From assembly GCA_000024525.1 (NCBI GenBank), contig CP001769.1:4435001-4499000 (forward strand): a stretch of 64,000 nucleotides of DNA, given 5' to 3'. Source of the stretch: Spirosoma linguale DSM 74 (GTDB taxonomy: Bacteria; Bacteroidota; Bacteroidia; Cytophagales; Spirosomataceae). How positions within the stretch are numbered: position 1 is the stretch's first letter; every line of letters starts with the position of its first letter. The position numbers were made by a program, and so were the translations under genes. Positions 41,060 to 51,259 of this stretch are shown one piece after another. The notes below the pieces were generated by a model that searched no databases, was not told the origin of the DNA, and saw only the letters and a program-made list of their open reading frames with translations.

Positions 41060-42376
41060 CTAACACGGAAACGTTAGCGTGACAGTAGTCCCTTTGTTCA
41101 ACTCACTGCTCAAGCTAACCTGACCATTCAGCAAGCCTACATAATGACGCACAATATATAAACCTAAACCTGTTCCTGCTATGGTAGTGGCGTTGGGCGC
41201 TCGAAAGAATCGCTCAAAAATATGGGGCTGCTCCTCTTCGGCTATGCCGATGCCTTGATCAATAACGGAAAGCGTCAATAAGCCATCAGCACACGCACCT
41301 TGGATTCGGATAGTCGAATCACTACCTGAATATTTTATAGCATTTATCAATAGGTTTAGCAGTATTTTGCGTAGCAATGTGGCATCCATATAGATGGAAG
41401 TAAAACACTCGATTTGACTTTCGACCCTTTGATTGGGTTTGACCAGAACTTCAATATCTAAGATAAGTTGATTGACCGCATCCACCAGATTAAACGGATA
41501 TGGTTTCACTTTCGTTTGGCCCTCATCCAGTTGTCCCATCAGTAAAAAATCTTCCAGCGTCGTTATTAAATGATTAATGGCAATGCCTATTCGGTCGAAA
41601 TGTTTTTGGATAGGAAGATCCTTCAGGTGCTCGGTATATTTTTCTACTAAATCCACCGACGTCTTTATCACGGTCAGGGGCGTACGAAATTCGTGAGAGG
41701 CCATGGCCACAAATTGCGATTTCAGCTTACTAAGAGCCTGCTCAAGGAGCAGGGCTTGGGCTAGCTCAAGTTTGGTCTTCTCCAAAGCAGCCAATGAATC
41801 GTGCAATCCCTGGGTACGCTGTTGGATCTTCGACTCTAATTCACCGTTTATCTGCTCAATCTGATCGTGTTGAAGGCGCAATTGCTGTTGGGCGAGAATG
41901 ACTTGGGTTGTTTCGGTTACTACGGTAAAAACGCCCCCAATTTTACCAGATTCGACGTAGATCGGGCTGTAGGAAAATGTAAAGTAGCCCTCCTCCAGGA
42001 AGCCGTGTCTATTGATGGTAAATCGTTCATTTTCTGACCAGGTTGATTCGCCACTCTTCATCACCTGAGTCAGCCTGGGTCCAATACTATCCCAAACCTC
42101 ACCCCAGACCTGATCACCCCGGCTACCAAATGCCGCTGGATGTTTATTGCCCAGTAGAGGCGCATAAGCATCATTGTAGATCATTTTGAACTCGGGTCCC
42201 CACCAAAACAGAATTGGAAACCGGGAATGAAGACAGATACTGAGCGTTGTTTGTAAACTTTGCGGCCATTCCTCCAGGGGGCCTAGTGCCGTCAGTCGCC
42301 AGTTTTTTTGGATTATCAACTCAACGATTTCACTGTGACGATTAAGGAACTGAGAAGATATAGCAGAAAGGGCCAT
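41060..42376 (-). CDS. PAS-domain sensor histidine kinase
   Basis: 438 residues, cytoplasmic. The N-terminal sensor region (about 20-160) is of the type that begins W-x-x-T-x-L-G-P-L-x-x-W-P (RLTALGPLEEWPQSLQT) and contains FPILFWWGPEFKMIYNDAYA, a PAS/GAF-like fold common in Proteobacteria and Bacteroidota kinases. Coiled coil 160-215, HisKA with His228 (MASHEFRTPL), and HATPase_c with NLLINAIKYSG, DQGIGIAEE and GTGLGLYIVRH. No response regulator is adjacent on its strand; the signal is unknown. Confidence 0.87.
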   Translation of the reverse strand: MALSAISSQFLNRHSEIVELIIQKNWRLTALGPLEEWPQSLQTTLSICLHSRFPILFWWGPEFKMIYNDAYAPLLGNKHPAAFGSRGDQVWGEVWDSIGPRLTQVMKSGESTWSENERFTINRHGFLEEGYFTFSYSPIYVESGKIGGVFTVVTETTQVILAQQQLRLQHDQIEQINGELESKIQQRTQGLHDSLAALEKTKLELAQALLLEQALSKLKSQFVAMASHEFRTPLTVIKTSVDLVEKYTEHLKDLPIQKHFDRIGIAINHLITTLEDFLLMGQLDEGQTKVKPYPFNLVDAVNQLILDIEVLVKPNQRVESQIECFTSIYMDATLLRKILLNLLINAIKYSGSDSTIRIQGACADGLLTLSVIDQGIGIAEEEQPHIFERFFRAPNATTIAGTGLGLYIVRHYVGLLNGQVSLSSELNKGTTVTLTFPC

Positions 42377-42575
42377 TTTGTGAGTAGTAAGTGTGGATCA
42401 ATCTAAAATAAATACCCTGTCAAATGATCTAATTTAAGATTGTTACCAAGTTAATAAATGGAAATCATAAAATAACAAATGCACATGTTAATAACCTGTA
42501 AATGTATTTGTTAGGGACTTCTTACTGAATTTGGGAGAGGTGGCAGTACAATAGGGTTACTGGTAGGTATTATTA

Positions 42576-42627
42576 CACTAATAAATTCAAATGACTTCAT
42601 ACTAAAGCTCCTTTGAATTTATTAGTG
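42576..42627. repeat. 16-bp perfect inverted repeat
   Basis: CACTAATAAATTCAAA at 42576-42591 and its exact complement at 42612-42627 with a 20-base spacer. Possibly a terminator-like or operator structure, or the ends of a very small inserted element. Confidence 0.6.
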
Positions 42628-42642
42628 AGCAACCCCGATTCG

Positions 42643-42756
42643 TATGCGACTATTTAGATCGGACAGATATTAAGATTAGTTGTCTCGAAATTCGTTGGTC
42701 CTCTGAGGCATTTTGGCAAATGCGACAGATGTCGTTTAACATTAATTGAAAAATAA
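42643..42756 (+). repeat. dispersed repeat with left end
   Basis: TATGCGACTATTTAGATCGG, ACAGATATTAAGATTAGTTG, then TCTCGAAATTCGTTGGTCC and TCTGAGGCATTTTGGC. Its second part is degenerate, and another copy starts right after it. Confidence 0.55.
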
Positions 42757-42758
42757 CC

Positions 42759-42835
42759 GTCTCACAAATCGCTCCCGCTTGAGACGAAGGCGTCTTCATG
42801 TGTTTGCTTTAAAATACGGGCGTTCTTTGAGATAA
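42759..42835 (+). repeat. dispersed repeat, core (tandem second copy)
   Basis: GTCTCACAAATCGCTCCCGC, TTGAGACGAAGGCGTCTTCA, TGTGTTTGCTTTAAAATACG and GGCGTTCTTTGAGATAATA, close to consensus. It ends just before the TPR-kinase stop codon. Confidence 0.65.
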
Positions 42836-42844
42836 TACTCTCGC

Positions 42845-44932
42845 TTAACTTAAAGCAGGTAACTGAATCACGAACGTAGTGCCTTCTCCTTCCCGACTTT
42901 CCACCGTCAGGCTTCCCCCGTGCCCTTTGGTGACAATATCATAACTCAGACTCAGCCCTAAACCCGTTCCTTCACCCGTGGGTTTAGTGGTAAAAAAGGG
43001 TTGAAAAATCTTGGCTTTAACTGACTCAGCAATGCCCGTTCCGTTGTCCCCAACCCCAATCTGGATATGCCTATTAACCTGACAGGTATGAATAGTCACT
43101 TGAGGCTTATAATCGAGCGGGGCTGTTTTCTGCTTTTCCCTGACAGCGTAGAAGGCGTTGTTGATCAAATTCAACAGCACCCGCCCCATCTCCGCAGCCA
43201 CCAGCTCAACCTTGCTCAGATGCGCGTCCAAGTTATTGACCAGCTCACAAGTGAACGTCTTGTCTTTGGTTCGTTGTCCCTGATAAGCCAGCCGTAAGTA
43301 TTCATTAACTAAGGCATTGAGGTCGGTAGGCTCCCGTTCCCCCGTTGAACTCCTGGAGTGCTCCAGCATACCCCGCACGATGGCCGAGGCCCGCCCACCG
43401 TGTAGGGTAATCTTTTGTAAGTTTTGGGTCAAATCCCCCAGAATTTCCGCTGCATACTCTTTGTCCGAATCGGGAAGTTTGTGAAAAGGCCCATCTTTTA
43501 GCTCATCGACTAGTTCTGTACTCACATCCGAGAAGTTGTTGACGAAGTTTAAGGGATTCTGAATCTCGTGAGCGATGCCCGCCGTTAACTCACCCAGACT
43601 GGCCATTTTCTCCTTCTGAATGAGTTGGATTTGAGTGTCCCGAAGTTCGGTCAGGGCATTTTCGGCTTTGGTACGCTGGGTATTGATCTCCTCTTTTTGC
43701 TGCTGCAAAACGGTATTGGCTTTCTGTTTCTGGGTATAGCTATACACAGTCAATCCCAGTAAAGCCAGCAGCAAACCGACACCACCCAGCAGATAGGTTC
43801 GTTGCTGTTTTTGCTGTTGAAGTTGGATGGTTGTGAGTTGCTGCTCATAGCGGAGGGCCGTTTCTTTTTTGTCGAAATCATACTGGAGGGTGGCAACGGC
43901 AATGCTGTTAGTGTTTTGCTGGTTAATGACCCGCTCTTTGGTGGTGATAAAGTTCTTGAAACTGGCAAAAGCAGCCTGTGGCTCACCCAGCGCATCCTGA
44001 ATCTGACTCCGGGTTTGATAGGCTCGATATAAGGCGGTTAAATCGCCCCGTTCTTTGGCCAGCACCACGGCACTGTCGGCATAGGTCTTGGCTTTTTGTA
44101 ACGTATTCGTTTTACTGCTCCTTAATAGCGTCGTTAATAAGGTGGCGTTGCTGTCAATAGCAATTTTTAAATACAGCTTACCGAGGTTATTATAACTTCT
44201 TACTAATGTTTGTTTATTTGAATTTGCTTTGCTCAGCTTCAGCCCATTTTGCAGATAGGTAAGGGCTTGCGGATAATCGCCTAAGTTGAGATAGGCCTGT
44301 CCCACGTTGTCGAGGTGGTATGCATAAGGACTTTTAACCCCCTTTAGTTTGAACGATTTTAGCTGGTAGTCCAGCGCTTTGGAATACTTACCTTGTTCGC
44401 TGTATACTTCACCTATAAGACTTAACCAAAGTACCACTCCGCTTTTATTTCCTAATTCCTCATGACCTTTCAGGGCTTTTTTATAATAGGCTAAGGCCTG
44501 CGGATAATTGGCCAGGTTAGAATAAACGTAACCTATATTACCTGTTATCGAAGCAATTTGGCTTTTGTCTTTTATTTCTTCAGCTATTTTCAAGCCACTC
44601 AAGTAAGCCGTCAGGGCTGGGGGATTATCCGACTTAACTGCGTAAATATTTCCAAGAATTTTATATGCGACTGCCATGCCTTTTTTCCACATCAACTGCC
44701 TGGCCAGCGTCAAGGCTTGATTAGCATAGCTGATACTTTCGTTGGAGATATTGTTACCATACCCATAATAAGCTATGCATATATCCTTAAGCAGATTGAC
44801 GCGATTGGTGTCGGGTTTGGTCCGGGGTAATTCGGCCAGCAATGAATCCAGCCGGGCTTGGCCTGCTTTAGGTTGAGCAAAGGCAGGGCTGTAGGCTAAT
44901 AAGAGCAGGAAAACCAGTAAAAGTCGTGGCAT
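42845..44932 (-). CDS. TPR-containing sensor histidine kinase
   Basis: About 695 residues from the ATG at 44932, which starts a signal peptide (PRLLLVFLLLLAYSPAFAQ); the frame is open 31 codons upstream. Roughly six TPR units at 40-330 (ANYPQALAYYKKALKGHEEL, GDYPQALTYLQNGLKLSKAN) should lie in the periplasm. A membrane helix at about 380-399 (YLLGGVGLLLALLGLTVYSY) is followed by a coiled coil, HisKA with His455 (GIAHEIQNPLNFV) and HATPase_c (GVGDNGTGIAE, GTGLGLSLSYD). This is a common Cytophagales kinase design. The gene is not paired with a regulator gene here. Confidence 0.87.
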   Translation of the reverse strand: MPRLLLVFLLLLAYSPAFAQPKAGQARLDSLLAELPRTKPDTNRVNLLKDICIAYYGYGNNISNESISYANQALTLARQLMWKKGMAVAYKILGNIYAVKSDNPPALTAYLSGLKIAEEIKDKSQIASITGNIGYVYSNLANYPQALAYYKKALKGHEELGNKSGVVLWLSLIGEVYSEQGKYSKALDYQLKSFKLKGVKSPYAYHLDNVGQAYLNLGDYPQALTYLQNGLKLSKANSNKQTLVRSYNNLGKLYLKIAIDSNATLLTTLLRSSKTNTLQKAKTYADSAVVLAKERGDLTALYRAYQTRSQIQDALGEPQAAFASFKNFITTKERVINQQNTNSIAVATLQYDFDKKETALRYEQQLTTIQLQQQKQQRTYLLGGVGLLLALLGLTVYSYTQKQKANTVLQQQKEEINTQRTKAENALTELRDTQIQLIQKEKMASLGELTAGIAHEIQNPLNFVNNFSDVSTELVDELKDGPFHKLPDSDKEYAAEILGDLTQNLQKITLHGGRASAIVRGMLEHSRSSTGEREPTDLNALVNEYLRLAYQGQRTKDKTFTCELVNNLDAHLSKVELVAAEMGRVLLNLINNAFYAVREKQKTAPLDYKPQVTIHTCQVNRHIQIGVGDNGTGIAESVKAKIFQPFFTTKPTGEGTGLGLSLSYDIVTKGHGGSLTVESREGEGTTFVIQLPALS

Positions 44933-45158
44933 GGATTTGGATGCAAGAGGAAGCAGACAGTCAAGGTAGCCAATTATAGTCCGGTAAGCTGAAGAAATAA
45001 TTTGTGAGTTCGGTAAGTCCGGCACCTGTGGCGTAGTTGATCACTCTTTCCAACTCAAGGGAGTAGCCCCATCTTACCCGCACGAGGTTTTTCTTACCAA
45101 AGCTTGATCCGCTGGTGGGGGAGACTTATACATTTTCTCACCTGGTTGCACTGCTGAA

Positions 45159-45230
45159 TCTCAGAAAAGGCTCCCATATGAGACAAATGGTGTTTGCCAT
45201 TAGCTGCTTGCTAACAAACATAATGGTGTA
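45159..45230 (+). repeat. dispersed repeat, core
   Basis: TCTCAGAAAAGGCTCCCATA, TGAGACAAATGGTGTTTGCC, ATTAGCTGCTTGCTAAC, then AATGGTGTAAAAGG. It borders the endonuclease remnant. Confidence 0.5.
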
Positions 45231-45237
45231 AAAGGCC

Positions 45238-45525
45238 CTACATCCCTTCAAGATCTACTTTCGCTTCTATCACTCGTTAGATACTTTCCGGCAACTTCGA
45301 CAGAAAGTCATATCCTGTCTGCTCTTCTACCTCATCGACGCAAACTTTGTACTGGGTCAGGGGTTACAGGCCCGTCATAGTTGTATTCGGCATGGCAGCG
45401 TCCAACTGTCCAGACGGAAATAACACGTATCTGCTCACAGATTCGGTTCACATCATCTGATCCTACTGGCAACACCACGATGACCTTCCACAACGCAGCA
45501 GGAACGATCAGATTACCATTGCCAA
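45238..45525 (-). pseudogene. DNA/RNA non-specific endonuclease, C-terminal remnant
   Basis: The minus strand reads NLIVPAALWKVIVVLPVGSD then DVNRICEQIRVISVW, and in a second frame QYKVCVDEVEEQTGYDFLSK, LPESI, a stop, RVIEAKVDLEGM and a final stop. These are the last strands of a NucA-type (Endonuclease_NS) nuclease: 'V-P-x-x-x-x-K-V-I-V-V-L-P' and 'E-x-x-T-G-Y-D-x-L-S-x-L-P'. At least one frameshift and one nonsense change are present, and the catalytic half is absent. Confidence 0.7.
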
Positions 45526-45527
45526 TA

Positions 45528-48500
45528 CTACTTTGCCGTTATCACCCTCGTCCCATTTGCCGACGTCGTCGTTTGGGGCCGATTGGCCGAACGAACATCT
45601 TTTTTTGACCTGAACAAACGCCCTGCTTTTTCCTGTAACCAATCAACCACCAGATACACGTTCGGCACCAGAAACAGGGTGAATAGAAACGAACTGGTCA
45701 GCCCTCCGATGAGTACCCAGGCCATGCCGTTCTTAAACTCTGAGCCGGGGCTGGTGGAGTAAGCCAGCGGCAGCATACCCAGAATCATGGCAAAGGTGGT
45801 CATCATAATGGGGCGGAGCCGCTCTTTCCCGGCTTCGACCAGGGCTTCCCGAATCGGATGCCCTTCTGATCGGAGGTGATTCACAAAATCGACGATCAAA
45901 ATCCCGTTCTTGGCAACCAATCCCAGCAACATAATCATGCCAATAAGCGTAAAGATTGTCAACTGATTCATCGTGAGGGCAATGGCCAGCAATGCCCCAA
46001 TCAACGCAACCGGAATAGAGAACAGCACAACAAACGGGTAAATCACACTCTCGTACAGCCCCACCATCACAAAATAAACCAGGGCAATCGCAATCAGAAG
46101 CGCAAACCCCAGACTGCTAAACGCTTCGTTCTGATTTTTGGCATCGCCCAGATACGAGACGGATACGCCCACCGGAAGATGCTGCTGCGCGAGTTTCGTC
46201 TGAATGTCTTTCACAATCGTGCCGGAGGGACGCCCTACTGCCGACGAGGTGATGGTAATAGAATTCAGGCGGTTGGTTCGTTCCAGCACCGACTGGACCA
46301 ACACCTCATCAACCGAGGCCACCTGATAGAGCCGGATTATCTGGCGGTTATTGTTCTGCAAAACGGTATTTCGCACATCGGGCAGGGTTTGCTTATCGGT
46401 TGGCTGCAATACCACATTGATTGGGTAATCGTCGCCGTTCTGCGAAAAATTGGTTTTGTTATTGCCACTGAACGCCAATTGGATTGATGCCGACACATCG
46501 GGCACAGTTAAGCCTAACGTCGCAATTTTTTCGCGATCAGGCGTAATCCGAATGGTCTTTTTGCTGCCCTTGGTCGTAAACGCCACATAATCCGTACCGG
46601 GTGTTTGTTGCATCACCTGCTTGATCAGCACGGCTGCTTTGCTGACCGAATCGGGCAGAGACCCTTTGACGACCAACTGAATCGGCGACGTGGTGGAACC
46701 GGTAATACCCGTTGGAATAACGGTTACTTTGAGACCCGGAATCTTCTCAATCTCATCACGCACCAATACGCCAAACTGATCGGTTGTCATCAGTCGTGCT
46801 GTTTTATCCACCAGAGTAACATCGAGTTCGGCCAGGTTGGCGTTGGAACTACCGCCCCCAATTGATCCGGTCTGCGTACCGACAAGGCTATACACCGTCA
46901 TTACTTCTGGATGTTTCAGCACCAGTTGTTCGGCTTGTTTGGTGAGCAAATTGGTTTGATACAGCGGCATATCGGGCGAGAGTTCGAGTTGAACGCTCAA
47001 CTGCCCCCGGTCGCTGGTTCCGGTAAACGAAGCCCCAATGAACCCCTTCGGAACCAAGGCAACCGAGCCGATCAGCATCGCCAAAATCGGAATAAATACT
47101 AGCCATTGGTGCCGCAGCGACCAGCCAAGCGCGGTGCCATAGGCTTCTTTCAGACTGTCAATTAATCGCTCGAAACCGAGGTTGATCTGGCCCCACCAGG
47201 TGTTGGCGTTCATGGTGGGCAGGCTCCCAAAGCGAGAGGCCAGCAACGGAGTTAGCGTGAACGACACCAGCAAACTCATGAGCGTGGAGAACACAACCAC
47301 CAGCGCAAACTCCCGCAGAATATTGCCAATCAGTCCACCTGTCAGGGCCATCGGCATGAACACCACCAAATCGACCATCGTGATGGCAACCGCCGTAAAA
47401 CCAATTTCGGTACGTCCATCCAGCGCGGCCTGAACTTTCGATTTGCCCATTTCGAGGTGTCGAAAAATATTTTCCAAGACCACAATACTGTCATCGACCA
47501 GAATCCCGACCACCAGCGACAACCCCAGCAAGGTCATCAGGTTGAGCGAAAAGCCAAGTACAGACATCACAATAAAGGTCGGAATCATGGCCGACGGAAT
47601 GGCGACCAGGACAAAAAATGAGCTGCGAAGGCTGTGCAGGAACAGCAACATAACGCCCCCGACAATCAGAATAGCCATGAGCAAATCCTCAACCACGGCA
47701 TCGGCCGACGACAGGGTGTAAATAGATTGGTCGGAGGCAATCTGGTAATCGAAACCCTGGGTTGCGTACTCTTTTTTAATCTCGACCAGTTTTTCTTTTA
47801 CGGCTTCGCTCACCGCCACCGAGTTGGCATCGTTGGTCTTACTAATCTGAATACCAATCCCTTCGCGACCGTTAATGCGATTGAGGGTACTGGTGCGGGC
47901 CTGGCTATCGGTGATCGTGGCCACATCGCTCAGCAGCACGCGGCTACCGCCCGGTATTTGTTTCAAAACCAGATCATGAAGGGCCTGGATCTGGCTGATG
48001 TCGGTATTAAGCTGAATGGACGTGCGGTTCTCGTTACTGACCACATCGCCTGCCGGATACGACACGTTACTGCTCGAAATGAGCTGATATATCTGTTTGG
48101 CCGACAGGCTATAGGCCGCCAGCTTTGCATTGTCCAGATTGACCTCGATTTCGCGGGGTTCGCCCCCAATCAGGCTAATCTGCCCCACGCCCGACACATT
48201 GGACAGTTCAGGCAGAATCGACTGATCGATGAGTTGATATAATTGCTGACTCGACAATTTTGCCGACACACTCAGGTTCAGAATTGGAAACTGGTCGGTG
48301 CTGAAGCGGTTCACAACGGGGTCGTCGGCATCGGCAGGCAGCGTCGATTTAATCTGAGCAATCCGCCGTTCCACATCCTGCTGCGCGGAAAGGTCACTAA
48401 CGCCTGATTTTAACTGAATTTTGATAATCGACACGTTTTCCATCGACGTGGAGGTGACAATGTCGATCCCCTCAACGGTACTGATAGCATCTTCAATGGG

Positions 48501-48695
48501 CTTGGTAATCAGGCTCTGAATATTATCGGGCGAACCGCCCACATAGCGGGTATTGACCGTGATAACACCTGCATCAAATTTGGGCAGCAAATCGTAATTA
48601 AGCCCCGTATAGCTGATGGCGCCAAAGAGAATCAATACCGTAAAAATGACCGTGATCAGCAGCGGACGTTTGATCGAGAGTTCCGTGATTGACAT
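45528..48695 (-). CDS. RND efflux pump, inner-membrane permease (HAE1/AcrB type)
   Basis: 1055 residues, the expected length. First membrane helix RPLLITVIFTVLILFGAISY, then the two large periplasmic loops and the twelve-helix plan. The TM4 proton-relay motif GILVDDSIVVLENIFRHLE and the TM10-11 region GLVAKNGILIVDFVNHLRSE are present, along with RERLRPIMMTTFAMILGMLP-like sequence. It should export hydrophobic drugs, lipids or bile-like compounds using proton flow. It forms an operon with the adaptor and channel genes upstream (13 and 5 bp gaps). Confidence 0.92.
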   Translation of the reverse strand: MSITELSIKRPLLITVIFTVLILFGAISYTGLNYDLLPKFDAGVITVNTRYVGGSPDNIQSLITKPIEDAISTVEGIDIVTSTSMENVSIIKIQLKSGVSDLSAQQDVERRIAQIKSTLPADADDPVVNRFSTDQFPILNLSVSAKLSSQQLYQLIDQSILPELSNVSGVGQISLIGGEPREIEVNLDNAKLAAYSLSAKQIYQLISSSNVSYPAGDVVSNENRTSIQLNTDISQIQALHDLVLKQIPGGSRVLLSDVATITDSQARTSTLNRINGREGIGIQISKTNDANSVAVSEAVKEKLVEIKKEYATQGFDYQIASDQSIYTLSSADAVVEDLLMAILIVGGVMLLFLHSLRSSFFVLVAIPSAMIPTFIVMSVLGFSLNLMTLLGLSLVVGILVDDSIVVLENIFRHLEMGKSKVQAALDGRTEIGFTAVAITMVDLVVFMPMALTGGLIGNILREFALVVVFSTLMSLLVSFTLTPLLASRFGSLPTMNANTWWGQINLGFERLIDSLKEAYGTALGWSLRHQWLVFIPILAMLIGSVALVPKGFIGASFTGTSDRGQLSVQLELSPDMPLYQTNLLTKQAEQLVLKHPEVMTVYSLVGTQTGSIGGGSSNANLAELDVTLVDKTARLMTTDQFGVLVRDEIEKIPGLKVTVIPTGITGSTTSPIQLVVKGSLPDSVSKAAVLIKQVMQQTPGTDYVAFTTKGSKKTIRITPDREKIATLGLTVPDVSASIQLAFSGNNKTNFSQNGDDYPINVVLQPTDKQTLPDVRNTVLQNNNRQIIRLYQVASVDEVLVQSVLERTNRLNSITITSSAVGRPSGTIVKDIQTKLAQQHLPVGVSVSYLGDAKNQNEAFSSLGFALLIAIALVYFVMVGLYESVIYPFVVLFSIPVALIGALLAIALTMNQLTIFTLIGMIMLLGLVAKNGILIVDFVNHLRSEGHPIREALVEAGKERLRPIMMTTFAMILGMLPLAYSTSPGSEFKNGMAWVLIGGLTSSFLFTLFLVPNVYLVVDWLQEKAGRLFRSKKDVRSANRPQTTTSANGTRVITAK

Positions 48696-48707
48696 AACGA
48701 GACAGGG

Positions 48708-49769
48708 TTAGCGGTTGATAACGGCAATGGGACTGCCATCGCGAAGATTGATTTGCCCGCTCACCACCACCTGATCGCCCACCCGAAGCCCCGACAGCAC
48801 CTCGATCCGGTCGCCGAGTTCGCGGCCGGTGGCAATGGATACGGCTTTGGCGCGGTTGCCTGCTGCCAGGTACACATAGAGTTGTTTTTGATCCTGCACC
48901 AGTGCTCGTTTGGAAATTTGCAAGGCACTGGTTCGGGTCTGATTACCGAAGATTACGGTTACGTTCGTGCCCGCTTTCAGGGCTAAATCGGCGGTGTTTG
49001 TAACCACCAGATCGACTTGGTAATTGTGATTGTCGTCGCCTTTGGGATTGACAAATAGAATCTTACCCGAAAACGCCCGACCCGGAAACACATCGGCTGT
49101 CAGGCTGGCTGCCTGGCCTGGTTTGAGCGTATAAATCTGATTTTCGTTGACAAACACCGCTGCTTTCAGCGGATTAACGTTGGTGATCGTGGCAATGGCA
49201 ACCCCCGGACTCACATATTCCCCCGCCGACAGGTTTTTGGTAGTGACAATGCCCGACACCGGCGCAATGAGTTTGGCATTGGCCAGTTGCTGCCTGATCT
49301 GATCGACCTGAATAGCGGCATTATCGACGCTGTTTTTGGCATTGAGCGTATTCACTTCCAAACCGGCATTGCCTTCCTGCAATTCTTTAGCCCGGATATA
49401 ATCCTGATTCAGTTTTTGCCGACTGAGTTCGGCGGCCTGCAGATTCAACTCGGTGAGTTTCGTGTCGATCTGCCCTACTACCTGCCCCTTAGTTACGTGT
49501 GCGCCTAAAACAATCGTCAGATGGCTAATCATGCCGGCCATCTGGGCGTTGAGTTTAGCTTCCTCATACGGTTTCAGCACAGCCGGCAAACTCATCGATG
49601 TGTTGACAGGCTGCATTTGGGCGGTTTCGATGGCTACCGACACCGGAACATTAGTTCGGTTGACGGGTTGATTTGAGACATCGATTTTCTTTTTATTGGC
49701 CGACAGCGTCAACGCAATGGCAAGCACCACGACTACCAGAATGGCAGCCGCCACGAGTCCACGTTTCAT
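48708..49769 (-). CDS. RND periplasmic adaptor (MFP/HlyD)
   Basis: 353 residues with an N-terminal membrane anchor (GLVAAAILVVVVLAIALTLS). The lipoyl-like half-domains are PYEEAKLNAQMAGMISHLTI and LIAPVSGIVTTKNLSAGEYV, framing a helical hairpin (about 105-165). The beta-barrel and membrane-proximal domains follow, ending VLSGLRVGDQVVVSGQINLR. It links the permease to the TolC-like channel across the periplasm. Its stop is 13 bp before the permease start. Confidence 0.9.
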   Translation of the reverse strand: MKRGLVAAAILVVVVLAIALTLSANKKKIDVSNQPVNRTNVPVSVAIETAQMQPVNTSMSLPAVLKPYEEAKLNAQMAGMISHLTIVLGAHVTKGQVVGQIDTKLTELNLQAAELSRQKLNQDYIRAKELQEGNAGLEVNTLNAKNSVDNAAIQVDQIRQQLANAKLIAPVSGIVTTKNLSAGEYVSPGVAIATITNVNPLKAAVFVNENQIYTLKPGQAASLTADVFPGRAFSGKILFVNPKGDDNHNYQVDLVVTNTADLALKAGTNVTVIFGNQTRTSALQISKRALVQDQKQLYVYLAAGNRAKAVSIATGRELGDRIEVLSGLRVGDQVVVSGQINLRDGSPIAVINR

Positions 49770-49774
49770 GGGCG

Positions 49775-51109
49775 TTAGTTTTTGAGTTGTGTGTAATAGG
49801 TAGTAAGTGTCCCCTGTGCTTTTTCGTAGTTAAGCCGGGCCAGCAGTACATTCAGCAGACTGCTGAGATAGGTTTCCTGCGCATTACGAACGGCATTGTC
49901 GTCGTTCAGAAAATCAATTATTGACCCTACCCCTTTCTGATATTGAGTGGTGGTTACTGCGGCTACCTGTTGTGCCAATCGGAGGGTTTCTTTATTGCTT
50001 TGCAGCCCTGTAAATGCCGAAATCAGAGCGGCTCGTGCGTTCTCGAAGCGGAGCAGCAGACTTTGTCGGCTCAGTTCGAGATTGATTTTCGTATTTTCCA
50101 GATTTAGCTTGCTTTCTTCTAGCTGGCTCTTACGCCGTAAGCCGCTCATAATGGGCACGTTCACGGCCAGTCCGATGTAAGAATACCCGTACCAATTCTT
50201 AAGCGATGTACTAAAATCATTGCTGTAGGCCTGCTGTCCATATCGGCCAATGGCAGCTACCGTTGGCAAAAAAGCAGCCTTTTTAGTCTGAAGATCAATT
50301 TCCTGCAAGGTCAGATTCGTTTGCCCGATGCGGTAATCATACGTACCGGATGCCGTAAATTCAGCCGATGAAGGCAGTATAGCAAAGGTTTCATAGGTAA
50401 GGCTATCGGTTATACTGAGCGGAGCCGTTAGCGGAAGCCCCATCGCATTTTTGAGCGTATTTAAGGCCAGTACTTCCTTCGATTGCGCATCGTTGATCTG
50501 ATACGCTGTGGTGTTTCGGCTGACCGTTACGCGATCAACATCTTTCTGCAACACCACTCCTTTTTGCACCTGAAGCATCATCGGCGACAGCATGCTGGTA
50601 TAATTCCGAAGGTTATTCTGTAAAATTTTTTCCTGTTCCCGATAAATCAGCACCTGAAAAAACGCGACAGCGGTGTTGTAAATAATTGTTTCCCTGTTCT
50701 GTTCTTTTTGCAATTCAGTGAGTTGCTGGTAAGGTTCGCTGGCACGGATGCCGTAAATACGCGACTGATCGTAGAGGAGTTGGCTGGCATCCAGATAAGC
50801 ATTGGCCGTGAATTGGTTGCCAAATTTTACTTCTTTCGCGTCAGGACCGAAAATACCGGCGGGCAAAATGGTAGTAGGTAGCTGCAGATTATCGACATAG
50901 GTTACAGAGCCATTAATCTGAGGCAGATACACCGATAGAGCTTGTTTAGCCCGTTCGTTCGCCATGCCAACGTTGTTGGTATACACTACCGTTGATGGGT
51001 GATTCTTTAAACTAAAGTCTATACAGTCGGCAAATGAAAGGGGCTGTGCCTGAACGGTTACGCTACTACTTATGCCCACTAACCAAATAAGGAGTTGACA
51101 GTCTTTCAT
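49775..51109 (-). CDS. TolC-family outer-membrane efflux channel
   Basis: 444 residues with a signal peptide (ending about 22, VTVQAQPLSF) and two homologous helical repeats of the OEP/TolC family. Typical pieces are LSFADCIDFSLKNHPSTVVY near the start and GVGSIIDFLNDDNAVRNAQE-type sequence near the end. First gene of the efflux operon, transcribed before the adaptor and pump. No regulator gene adjoins it, so control is unclear. Confidence 0.9.
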   Translation of the reverse strand: MKDCQLLIWLVGISSSVTVQAQPLSFADCIDFSLKNHPSTVVYTNNVGMANERAKQALSVYLPQINGSVTYVDNLQLPTTILPAGIFGPDAKEVKFGNQFTANAYLDASQLLYDQSRIYGIRASEPYQQLTELQKEQNRETIIYNTAVAFFQVLIYREQEKILQNNLRNYTSMLSPMMLQVQKGVVLQKDVDRVTVSRNTTAYQINDAQSKEVLALNTLKNAMGLPLTAPLSITDSLTYETFAILPSSAEFTASGTYDYRIGQTNLTLQEIDLQTKKAAFLPTVAAIGRYGQQAYSNDFSTSLKNWYGYSYIGLAVNVPIMSGLRRKSQLEESKLNLENTKINLELSRQSLLLRFENARAALISAFTGLQSNKETLRLAQQVAAVTTTQYQKGVGSIIDFLNDDNAVRNAQETYLSSLLNVLLARLNYEKAQGTLTTYYTQLKN

Positions 51110-51259
51110 ACAAATTTGCTGTTGATTAGCAGTGCAATAGTAAATGATTCGTTATCCGGCTGACTGCGATTTGCGGCTGAACTGAACAAATGAGGGGCTG
51201 GATTGACACCAAATAAACTGACTCAGGCCAGCCAGGTGGGCGAAATAAACTAACGATTG

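Larger units (their letters stand above)
42377..42844. other. intergenic region with inverted repeat and two repeat copies
   Basis: Upstream of the PAS kinase and downstream of the TPR kinase (both minus strand). It contains a 16-bp perfect inverted repeat and two dispersed-repeat copies in tandem. The first 200 bases are AT-rich and probably carry the kinase promoter. Confidence 0.5.
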
